From NCBI RefSeq assembly GCF_016236915.1, contig NZ_JAEHOK010000027.1, positions 1 through 41,897 of the forward strand: DNA of 41,897 nt, in the 5' to 3' direction. Positions 16,936 through 24,674 of the stretch are shown piece after piece. Positions within the stretch are counted from its first letter, which is position 1. Each line of letters starts with the position of its first letter. The notes beneath the pieces are model-generated. The model ran no database searches. It saw only the letters and a program-made list of their open reading frames with translations, and was not told where the DNA came from. A program made the translations under genes and the position numbers. Source of the DNA: Salegentibacter maritimus. Lineage in GTDB: Bacteria > Bacteroidota > Bacteroidia > Flavobacteriales > Flavobacteriaceae.

Positions 16936-19258
16936 AAAAGCAGCCAGAAAAGCAGCAGAAAACATACTTGAAGAGAAATCTACAGAACTCTATAACCTCT
17001 CTGAAGAATTAAGAAGATCTAAAAATTCATTAGAGGATCTTCTAAACAGGAAAACATCTGAACTTGAAGGTGTTTTCGAAAACATTATTGATGCCTACGT
17101 GGTAATGGAACTTTCAGGAGATGTCATTAAAATGAACCAGGCTGCAATAGATCTTCTTGGTTATAATGTAAGCCTAGAACCTATAAACCTGGTGAAGCTT
17201 GTAAAAAGAGAGTATCTAGACTACACCTTCGAAACATTTAAAGAGTTAATTACTCACGGAAAATTTAATAATTATAAAGCTGTAATTATCACTAAAAATG
17301 GTGAAGAAAAAACAGTTCAGATAAATGCCAGCGTTATTTACGACTCTAATGAAAATCCCATAGCAGCCCAGGGGATTGCCAGAGATATCACCGAGGATAT
17401 GCGTCTTAGAAAGTTAATGGAGGAGCAAAAGCAACAACTGGATATTATCTTTAAAAACTCTCCTATTGGTGTAAGCTTATCCAAAAGCCTTGAAAGTGGT
17501 TTAATTATGGTAAACCAGGCAATGTGTGATATGTTAGGATATACAAAAGAAGAGTTTATGAACGTTCAGGTTCAGGATCTTACCCACCCAGACGATATTG
17601 AAGAATCTAAAATTCTTAGGCAGAAAATGTTTAAAGGAGAGATAGATAGGTTTAATATTGAAAAGAGATATATCACTAAAAATAAAGAAATAGTATGGGC
17701 TAAAACCTCTGTTACCGGGGTAAAAGACAGTAAAGGGATCACAGACCTTATGGTAGCCACGGTTGAAGACATTACAGAGCAGAAAGAAGCAAACACAAAA
17801 TTAAAAGAGTCAGAAAATAGAATGGCTACGCTAATTATGAATCTGGAAACCGGTATTTTGTTAGAAGATGAAACCAGGCATATTAGCTTAACCAATCAAA
17901 AATTCTGCGATATGTTTAATATACCCGTACCACCGGAAGTTCTAATTGGAACCGACTGTAGCAATGCTGCTGAAGAATCTAAGCACCACTTTCAAAAACC
18001 AGAGCAATTTGTAGAAGGAATTACTCAACTCTTAGAGAATAAACAAACAGTTCTTGCAGAAGAACTTCATTTAAAAGATGGTAGAATTCTTGAAAGAAGC
18101 TATATCCCAATCTATAGTGAAGGAGTATACAAAGGACATTTATGGAGCTATGATGATGTTACCATTCCTAAGCGTTATAAAGAAAGCTTAAGGGCTCAAA
18201 AGGAAAAGTATAGCAATATTATAGCTAATATGAACCTTGGCCTTATAGAAGTAGACAACAACGATAAAATTCTCATGGCAAACCATAGTTTCTGTGACAT
18301 AAGCGGCTATTCTGAGGAAGAATTAAAAGGAAAAGTTGCTTCCCAGCTTTTATTGCACGAAGAACAGGAAAATATTGTTTTGTCCAAAAATTCAGATCGG
18401 GGAAAAGGATTATCAGACTCTTACGAACTAAAGGTTAGAATGAAATCTGGCGAAATACGTAACTGGCTAGTTAGTGGCGCCCCAAATTACGATGTGAATG
18501 GAAATGTTATTGGCTCCATAGGTATACATTTAGATATAACCGACAGGAAAAAGTTAGAAGAGAAACAGGTTGAGCTTTTGAAAAGTCTGGAAAGCCAGAA
18601 CGAAAAATTAAACGACTATGCGCACGTGGTTTCGCATGATCTTAAATCTCCACTAAGGAATATTTCTGCTTTATTGAGCTGGACGCGTGAAGACTTTGCC
18701 CACAAATTAGGACCAGAAAGTGTTACCAATATAGACCTTATGCAAAACAAGGTGGAAAAAATGGATCACCTCATCGAGAGTATTTTAAAGTATTCCAGTA
18801 TTGGCAGCACCACGACAATTGCCGAAAATGTAGATGCTCATGAAGTTGTAGAAGAAATTTTATCTATGATTTTTATCCCAAAAAATATAAAAGTGGTAAT
18901 AAAAAATAAACTACCCGTAATTAAAGCAGATGCAACCGGTATACAGCAACTATTCCAAAATTTAATAAGTAATGCCGTTAATTATATCGATAAAACCGAA
19001 GGTTTGGTTGAAATAGATGTTGAAGAAAAAAATAAAGAGTATATTTTCTCTATAAAGGACAATGGTTGCGGAATTCCAAAAGAATATCACGAAAAAATAT
19101 TCAAAATTTTTAGTTCGGCCAGTACTCACCAAAAGTCTACCGGCATAGGTTTAAGTATAGTGCGTAAAATAATAGACCTCAACAATGGAAAGATATGGTT
19201 GGAAAGTGAAACAGGAATAGGAACCACTTTCTATTTTAGTTTGAATAAAACTGCATAA
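16886..19258 (+). CDS. Multi-PAS sensor histidine kinase, H-NOX partner
   Basis: 790 aa, without membrane segments. A coiled coil at about 1-55 (ILERALQREKAARKAAENILEEKSTELYNL) precedes four PAS/PAC units at roughly 58-170, 178-300, 310-425 and 430-555. The HisKA domain has the H-box HVVSHDLKSPLRN with His584. The ATPase domain follows with the N-box QLFQNLISNAVNYI, IKDNGCGIP and STGIGLSIVRK. The start at 16886 lies inside the H-NOX gene in another frame, so translation is probably coupled. No receiver is attached; phosphate would have to pass to a separate receiver. It is expected to be controlled by H-NOX through the coiled coil or the PAS units. Confidence 0.9.
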   Translation: MQLDQKIQILERALQREKAARKAAENILEEKSTELYNLSEELRRSKNSLEDLLNRKTSELEGVFENIIDAYVVMELSGDVIKMNQAAIDLLGYNVSLEPINLVKLVKREYLDYTFETFKELITHGKFNNYKAVIITKNGEEKTVQINASVIYDSNENPIAAQGIARDITEDMRLRKLMEEQKQQLDIIFKNSPIGVSLSKSLESGLIMVNQAMCDMLGYTKEEFMNVQVQDLTHPDDIEESKILRQKMFKGEIDRFNIEKRYITKNKEIVWAKTSVTGVKDSKGITDLMVATVEDITEQKEANTKLKESENRMATLIMNLETGILLEDETRHISLTNQKFCDMFNIPVPPEVLIGTDCSNAAEESKHHFQKPEQFVEGITQLLENKQTVLAEELHLKDGRILERSYIPIYSEGVYKGHLWSYDDVTIPKRYKESLRAQKEKYSNIIANMNLGLIEVDNNDKILMANHSFCDISGYSEEELKGKVASQLLLHEEQENIVLSKNSDRGKGLSDSYELKVRMKSGEIRNWLVSGAPNYDVNGNVIGSIGIHLDITDRKKLEEKQVELLKSLESQNEKLNDYAHVVSHDLKSPLRNISALLSWTREDFAHKLGPESVTNIDLMQNKVEKMDHLIESILKYSSIGSTTTIAENVDAHEVVEEILSMIFIPKNIKVVIKNKLPVIKADATGIQQLFQNLISNAVNYIDKTEGLVEIDVEEKNKEYIFSIKDNGCGIPKEYHEKIFKIFSSASTHQKSTGIGLSIVRKIIDLNNGKIWLESETGIGTTFYFSLNKTA

Positions 19259-19324
19259 CAGTAACGCATATTTTACAATTAGCGGTAAAGTATCATATTC
19301 CTATTTTTTTTGTATTTTTCTATA

Positions 19325-19657
19325 ATGGAAGAGCAAGCAAATTTCTCATATATCCAACAACTTTCTGGTGGGGATAAAGATTTTGAAATAGAACTTTTAA
19401 AAGTTATAAAACGAGAATTACCCGGAGAAATTGAGGTGTTCAGGAAAAACACTCAAAATAGAGCATATAAAAATGCTTCAGACAGTGTTCATAAATTAAA
19501 ACATAAAATAAGCATTTTAGGTTTTGAAAAAGCCTATCACCTGGCCGAGCTCTATGAGGCCGAATTAAGGGAAGGACAAAATAATAAACAGCCTGAATTT
19601 GAGGAAGTACTGGAAAAAATGCTTAGGTTTATAAAGTCCCAAAAATCTTTACAATGA
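19325..19657 (+). CDS. HPt phosphotransfer protein
   Basis: 110 aa from the ATG at 19325; an in-frame TTG at 19310 would add five residues and looks less likely. It is a helical HPt domain with the phospho-accepting His56 in SDSVHKLKHKISILGF, matching the HxLKG-type motif with His in place of Gly. Its stop codon overlaps the start of the LytTR gene by four bases (ATGA), so the two are translationally coupled. It would carry phosphate from the stand-alone receiver to the LytTR regulator. Confidence 0.85.
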   Translation: MEEQANFSYIQQLSGGDKDFEIELLKVIKRELPGEIEVFRKNTQNRAYKNASDSVHKLKHKISILGFEKAYHLAELYEAELREGQNNKQPEFEEVLEKMLRFIKSQKSLQ

Positions 19658-20361
19658 AGTCTTTAATAATCGATGATGAAGCTACAGCCCGACTAATCAT
19701 TAATCAATTAATTGAAAAAAATCCAAATCTGGAATTAGAGGCAGAGTTTTCTAATGCCATGCAAGCAATTAAGTACCTAAATCAAGATAGCGCAGATCTT
19801 ATTTTTCTTGATATACATATGCCAGATTTTACGGGCTTTGACTTCATTCAAACCATTAAAAACCCACCAAATATTATTCTTACCACTTCAGACAAAAGCT
19901 TTGCCATAGAGGCCTTTGAATATGATTGTATTTTAGGATACCTGGTAAAACCCATCACGCAAGAGAGGTTTGACAAAGCAGTTCAGAAAGCACTAAAGGC
20001 CAAACCTTCAATTAAAACAGAAGACCCGGTTTCTGACCTTAATAAATCAGATAATAATCTATACGTAAATATAGACCGAAGACTAATAAAGATTGATATT
20101 CCCAGTATTTATCTAATTGAAGCAAAAGGCGATTACATTCAAATTAAAACTTTTGAGAAAAACTATACGGTACACTCCACCCTTAAAAAAATTACCGATA
20201 AATTACCAGACGAGCTGTTTTTAAAGATTCATAGATCGTTTGTTATTAACACCAAACATATTATAGATATCGAAGATAACAGTGTACTAATTGAAAAAGA
20301 TGTTGTTCCTGTAAGTCGCAGTAATAGACCTGAATTGATGAAGAGGCTTAACCTTCTATAA
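19654..20361 (+). CDS. LytTR-family response regulator
   Basis: 235 aa. Receiver at 1-120: Asp7-Asp8 pocket, phosphorylated Asp53 in ADLIFLDIHMPDFTG, Thr in ILTTSDK and Lys in GYLVKPITQ. LytTR DNA-binding domain at about 130-235: YVNIDRRLIKIDIPSIYLIEAKGDYIQI, then VHSTLKKITDKLPDELFLKIHRSFVIN and a closing VPVSRSNRPELMKRL. LytTR domains bind direct repeats spaced about two helical turns. Five such sites occur in this window, one upstream of this operon and four in the polysaccharide locus that follows, so it is the leading candidate for their regulator. Confidence 0.95.
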   Translation: MKSLIIDDEATARLIINQLIEKNPNLELEAEFSNAMQAIKYLNQDSADLIFLDIHMPDFTGFDFIQTIKNPPNIILTTSDKSFAIEAFEYDCILGYLVKPITQERFDKAVQKALKAKPSIKTEDPVSDLNKSDNNLYVNIDRRLIKIDIPSIYLIEAKGDYIQIKTFEKNYTVHSTLKKITDKLPDELFLKIHRSFVINTKHIIDIEDNSVLIEKDVVPVSRSNRPELMKRLNLL

Positions 20362-20362
20362 A

Positions 20363-20452
20363 CCATTCATCTATATAAACTTCCCATTCGCGTATACAAA
20401 AATTGGCTTAATCGAATAAAAATCCGCTTATCGCTTTCCTGAGGTATTTTTA
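20363..20452 (+). promoter_or_regulatory. Site A: tandem LytTR-like operator and -7 box upstream of manC
   Basis: CCATTCATCTATA at 20363-20375 and CCATTCGCGTATA at 20384-20396, exactly 21 bp apart and identical at ten of thirteen positions. A weaker third copy, GGCTTAATCGAAT, is at 20405-20417, again 21 bp on. TATTTTTA at 20445-20452 resembles the -7 box, 28 bp after the third copy and 43 bp before the ATG. It begins just after the stop codon of the LytTR gene. Confidence 0.65.
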
Positions 20453-20487
20453 ACTAACGAAATACCTAACTACTTAAAATTGAAGCG

Positions 20488-21567
20488 ATGAAAAATCATA
20501 ACTATGCGGTAATTATGGCCGGCGGGGTTGGAAGTAGGTTCTGGCCTGTAAGCAAACAAACAAACCCAAAACAATTTCAGGACATTCTTGGAAGTGGTAG
20601 AACTTTAATCCAATCTACTTTTGATAGGCTTCAAAAGTTCATTCCAGTTGCCAACATTTATATTCTAACCAATAGTAGCTATAGCGAGATCGTTAAAGAC
20701 CAGCTCCCAGGAATTAAGGATGAACAGATTGTTCTGGAGCCGGTAATGAGAAATACCGCCCCATGCATCCTGCTTGCTGCAATGAAAATTCACAAAAAAG
20801 ATGCTGCGGCTAAAATGTTGGTTGCTCCCAGCGACCATTGGATTCAGACCGAAGAACAGTTTCAAAAAGATATGGAATTAGCTTTTTTTGAGGCTGGAAG
20901 CAACGATAAGATCATAACCTTTGGTATTCCTCCTACATTTCCAAATACTGGCTATGGATATATTCAATATAACCCGGCTACTTCTAATGAAGTTTATAAG
21001 GTTACCAGGTTTACCGAAAAGCCCGATTTTCAAACAGCTCAGCAATTTGTTTCTTCTGGGGAATATTTATGGAACAGCGGAATTTTTGTATGGAAAGCCA
21101 AATCTATCCTGAAAAAGTTTCAAAAATTTCTTCCACAGATGTATCAATTGTTTTCTACCGGACAGGAGTATTTCAACACTACAGAAGAGCCTGGTTTTTT
21201 AGCTGCCAATTTCCAAAAGGCCGAAAATATTTCTATTGATTATGGAATTATTGAAAAGTCTAAAGATGTAAAAGTTATCCCGGCAGGTTTTTCCTGGAAT
21301 GACCTGGGTACATGGTGTTCCTTGCAAGATGAATTGCCAACTGATGAAGAATTAAATACTGTGGTAAATTCAAGGTTTATTCCCATAGATGCTAAAAGGA
21401 ATATTATTCGTACCGAAGAGGATAAAGTTGTTTTCATAGATGGCCTTACAGATTATATGGTGCTGGAAAACAAGGAGGTCTTGCTTATTGTTCCCAAGAG
21501 TAAAGAACAGCATATCAAGAACATTCGCGAAAATGTTATGGAAAAGTACGGTGTGCATTTCGGGTAG
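20488..21567 (+). CDS. manC: Mannose-1-phosphate guanylyltransferase
   Basis: 359 aa; makes GDP-mannose from GTP and mannose-1-phosphate in the cytoplasm. The nucleotide-binding signature is VIMAGGVGSRFWPVSKQTNPKQF at the N-terminus; LEPVMRNTAPC, APSDHWI, GYGYIQY, VTRFTEKPD and LWNSGIFVWK follow. The length matches the single-domain form without the phosphomannose isomerase part. It opens the polysaccharide locus and suggests that mannose, or a sugar derived from it such as fucose or rhamnose, is in the product. The next gene follows after 57 bp. Confidence 0.92.
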   Translation: MKNHNYAVIMAGGVGSRFWPVSKQTNPKQFQDILGSGRTLIQSTFDRLQKFIPVANIYILTNSSYSEIVKDQLPGIKDEQIVLEPVMRNTAPCILLAAMKIHKKDAAAKMLVAPSDHWIQTEEQFQKDMELAFFEAGSNDKIITFGIPPTFPNTGYGYIQYNPATSNEVYKVTRFTEKPDFQTAQQFVSSGEYLWNSGIFVWKAKSILKKFQKFLPQMYQLFSTGQEYFNTTEEPGFLAANFQKAENISIDYGIIEKSKDVKVIPAGFSWNDLGTWCSLQDELPTDEELNTVVNSRFIPIDAKRNIIRTEEDKVVFIDGLTDYMVLENKEVLLIVPKSKEQHIKNIRENVMEKYGVHFG

Positions 21568-21624
21568 ACATTAAAGCACAATTTTTTTGATGGTTTGCAT
21601 TTAAACTAAAAATATCGATCTACT

Positions 21625-24072
21625 ATGAAAAAACTACTACTACTTTTCTTCTTTATTCTTAACCAGTACATAATTGCCCAAAACTTCAATTTTTTGGGTG
21701 AATATGATTCCCAGGGAGTACCAGAATACCTGGAGCCTGTAGATGATGTTATAAGTACTGAAAGTATGGATATGATAATGAATGCGCTACCTGAAAGTTA
21801 TCCTGTGCCAGATTATAATCCGCATTATATCACTTCAGGCTATGATACTAATATTGAACTGCAAAAAGATGCCACAGTATGGGTTACTTTTGTAAAAGAA
21901 GGTGCCGGGTATAAAAACGTTCTTGGGTTTTATACCTATAGTATAAATGATAAAAACCGAAAGCAACCCAGGGATAATGAAATAACTATAATCTTTCCCA
22001 ATGCTTCGGAAAGTGGTTACGGCGGCGGCCTACGGAAAGGAAATAAAGTTAAGATTGGTGATTTTAAGTCGGGAACCGGGATAGGCTGGATTTTACTGGC
22101 AAATGCCTGGAATGGATCTCAGGTAACAAAGGGGCTGTGGCAAATCCATTCCGATCCCGATTTTAATCCTGAAGCCAATGAAAACTTAAGGCATCATACA
22201 GTCTTACTATCTGACCCTGAAAATGAGAGAGTCTACCTGGGATTTGAAGATATTAGAAGAGATTATGCTTCGTGTGATCAGGATTTTAATGATGCTATCT
22301 TTTACGTAACTGCCAACCCATATGACGCTATTAAAACTCAAAACCTGGTCGATGTAAAATCTGCAACAGATGTTTCCTCTGCCAATAAAGGTGGGTTAGA
22401 AAGCGACGGTAATTTGGCTAAATTAATTGCTAAAAGAAATTTCAACAGACTTAAATCGGGCTATAATAAGTTTCAGAAGACAAAACAGCAAAAGTTTGTA
22501 CAGAAATATTCAGTACAAAAAAACTCTAAAGGTTATGATCTTACCAGCCTTATACCAGAAACCGGTATGTTTGGTTCAGAAACTGCAAAAATATCCAGCC
22601 CAGAAGACCTTATGGGCATAACCAATGCGACACAAGTCTTTTCTGCCGACTATTACCAGGGCAACAAAAGAATTGCAGCTGCTTTAATGACTGAAACCAA
22701 AAATGGAATCTACGATCATTCAAAGGTAATTTGCGACCGCTTAAACGCATCTAGCCTGGAAGATATTAGAACTCTTAAACTTAAAGGTTATAACCTGATA
22801 ATGTTAAAAATGCTAAGAGCCAGCGGACAATTAGAATATGCTGTGAATTTTTCGGTAAGTATTTCAGAGGAACCTAAACTACACTCTTACTGGAATATCT
22901 CAGATTATCCTGAAGGAGACTACCTAAATTTTCAAATATGGGGAAGCAATATGGGACAGGTTAGTAGCATCACAGGCCATATTATAGACAAACTGAATGC
23001 ATATAAAACAATGACAAGCGATGAGGTAGCCGTCAAGTACCCTACTGTTTTTGTTAAAAGTGGTTTTTATAAAGACAGCCGGCTTCACCTGATCGTGAAG
23101 AATAAAAATAAAGATTCTGGCTTAAATTTAAGCGGAAATTTACGAACCACCGAAACTGAAGATGAAACCAAAATTTCAAAAAACGTAGCACTAAATACAG
23201 AATTTGAACAGGAACTTAGCCTTGAGGCTGGAAAATTATTTGATATTGGCTTTCAAATAGAAGGAAACAATTCACCAAACGCAGATGCACTGTACCTCGC
23301 AGATGGTCCCTGGGGAATGGATTATTCTGAAAACGAAACCCGGGTAGATGAATTTCAAATTATTTCCGGGAACCTTCAAACCGGAAAGGACATCTTTCAT
23401 CTGGAAAGAAATGTTTATGCACGTGGAAGTATTTATGGCACTGCAAACATATTCAGAACAATTCTACCCGGTGATCAGTCTTTTAAAGTAGAAGATTTTA
23501 AATCTATTCAATTCAATGCAAAAAACTCATTACCAATGGAAATCATTCTCGTTACGGAAGATCTTGAAAATTGGGAAAACAGGTACAGGCTGCAAATGGA
23601 AGTGAATGAAGATTTTACAGTCAACAATTTTAATCTATCTGAATTCACTAATGGTTCTAAAACTTATGCTGGTGAACCCCTTAAGGCAGTTGTATTTTCA
23701 ATTAAGGGTAATTATTCAAATTTTCAGGATTACAATATCAGGCTTCAAGATGTTATGTTTACTATAGATGAGTTTACGCCCTTAAAACCCGAAGTAGATC
23801 CTTTACTAGACGAGAAGCCCGAATTAAAAGCTTTTAATTACCCGAATCCCTTTCAATATAAAACAACCATTGTTTCCCCTATGGATGCTGAAAGCGCTCT
23901 TTTAGACATTTATGACCTCACGGGAAGAAAGATCTGGTCTAAAAGCTATAATTCAAAAACATTTACCAGAAAAATCCCTGTAGAGCTTAATGTATCTCCG
24001 GGAATTTATAAAGCCATATTATTAATTAATGGTAATAAAAAGTTTACGCTTAGTTTGCTGGTTACTTACTAA
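21625..24072 (+). CDS. T9SS-secreted DUF4114 protein
   Basis: 815 aa with a signal peptide (LLLLFFFILNQYIIAQ). A DUF4114 domain at about 60-235 shows the Asp-rich, probably calcium-binding end YLGFEDIRRDYASCDQDFNDAIFYV. The middle region is unlike anything I recognise; it includes an LruC-like stretch with FQIWGSNMGQVSS. The last 75 residues are a T9SS type A sorting domain (FNYPNPFQYKTTIV, DIYDLTGRKIW, PGIYKAILLINGNK). It should end up on the cell surface or be released, and may bind the polysaccharide made by the locus. A strong terminator follows, so it closes the manC transcript. Confidence 0.8.
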   Translation: MKKLLLLFFFILNQYIIAQNFNFLGEYDSQGVPEYLEPVDDVISTESMDMIMNALPESYPVPDYNPHYITSGYDTNIELQKDATVWVTFVKEGAGYKNVLGFYTYSINDKNRKQPRDNEITIIFPNASESGYGGGLRKGNKVKIGDFKSGTGIGWILLANAWNGSQVTKGLWQIHSDPDFNPEANENLRHHTVLLSDPENERVYLGFEDIRRDYASCDQDFNDAIFYVTANPYDAIKTQNLVDVKSATDVSSANKGGLESDGNLAKLIAKRNFNRLKSGYNKFQKTKQQKFVQKYSVQKNSKGYDLTSLIPETGMFGSETAKISSPEDLMGITNATQVFSADYYQGNKRIAAALMTETKNGIYDHSKVICDRLNASSLEDIRTLKLKGYNLIMLKMLRASGQLEYAVNFSVSISEEPKLHSYWNISDYPEGDYLNFQIWGSNMGQVSSITGHIIDKLNAYKTMTSDEVAVKYPTVFVKSGFYKDSRLHLIVKNKNKDSGLNLSGNLRTTETEDETKISKNVALNTEFEQELSLEAGKLFDIGFQIEGNNSPNADALYLADGPWGMDYSENETRVDEFQIISGNLQTGKDIFHLERNVYARGSIYGTANIFRTILPGDQSFKVEDFKSIQFNAKNSLPMEIILVTEDLENWENRYRLQMEVNEDFTVNNFNLSEFTNGSKTYAGEPLKAVVFSIKGNYSNFQDYNIRLQDVMFTIDEFTPLKPEVDPLLDEKPELKAFNYPNPFQYKTTIVSPMDAESALLDIYDLTGRKIWSKSYNSKTFTRKIPVELNVSPGIYKAILLINGNKKFTLSLLVTY

Positions 24073-24093
24073 GCTTTTTAGGTGGTTAGGTTG

Positions 24094-24127
24094 ATAAGCC
24101 GGAGTAATTTCTCCGGCTTATTTTTTT
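24094..24127 (+). terminator. Rho-independent terminator of the manC unit
   Basis: An 11-bp perfect stem, ATAAGCCGGAG (24094-24104) with CTCCGGCTTAT (24111-24121), loop of six, then a run of seven T. It lies 21 bp after the stop codon at 24072. Confidence 0.9.
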
Positions 24128-24431
24128 GGTTAGAAAAACATAAAACTACAACATCAAATAATTAAAAATCTTAAGTTTATTTTATTGGCTTTTAGTCCAG
24201 GCTAAAAAAGGATTAAACCTCTTTATCTGGGACCAATAAATGAATAAATTCAGGATAATTAAAAGCCAGGCAAGTTATTCAACCATAGTATAAGTATCCG
24301 GCCAAATCGAATTGATTAGCCTAAATGCCAATTTAGCTTATAAGATCATTGTGTCTTCTGTCATCTATCTTTTTTACTAAGCTTATTTAAGCACGTACCT
24401 TTCTTGCAGAAATAAAAATGGGCAAAAAAAA
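24128..24431. other. Intergenic region without a recognisable gene
   Basis: Nothing coding is seen. The stretch at 24301-24319 (GCCAAATCGAATTGATTAG) is identical over 19 bp to 25387-25405 inside the adjacent TPR/barrel gene; there it encodes NQFDLAG on the other strand. Confidence 0.4.
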
Positions 24432-24585
24432 GAAGCTGTCTGAAAAGGTTTTAAAATCATCATCTTGAATTTATTTCAGAGCCTGCCCCGATTCTTTATC
24501 GGGGATCTAACGTGTTGGTAATTAAAAACATGTTAGAAGCTGAAACAAGTTCAGCTTGACGAGAATAGACTTTTCAGACAGCCTC
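24432..24585. repeat. MITE-like repeat with terminal inverted repeats
   Basis: About 154 bp bounded by GAAGCTGTCTGAAAAG (24432-24447) and its inverted copy CTTTTCAGACAGCCTC (24570-24585), with one mismatch in 16. Inside are two hairpins: CCCCGAT/ATCGGGG at 24486-24504 and AAGCTGAA/TTCAGCTT at 24537-24557. There is no coding capacity. The form is that of a small non-autonomous element or REP-type repeat, and it lies between two convergent genes. Confidence 0.65.
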
Positions 24586-24674
24586 CTTTTTAGGTTGATA
24601 TAATATTTTTATAGGAAAATATATCTAAAATATAATAACACCTTACTTATAAATAATTTCCATGGTTTTAAAGA

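Noticed and set aside
20424-20436. CCGCTTATCGCTT as a fourth half-site at operator A
   Set aside because: It matches only about 7 of 13 positions and is 19 bp from the preceding weak copy, so it was not counted.
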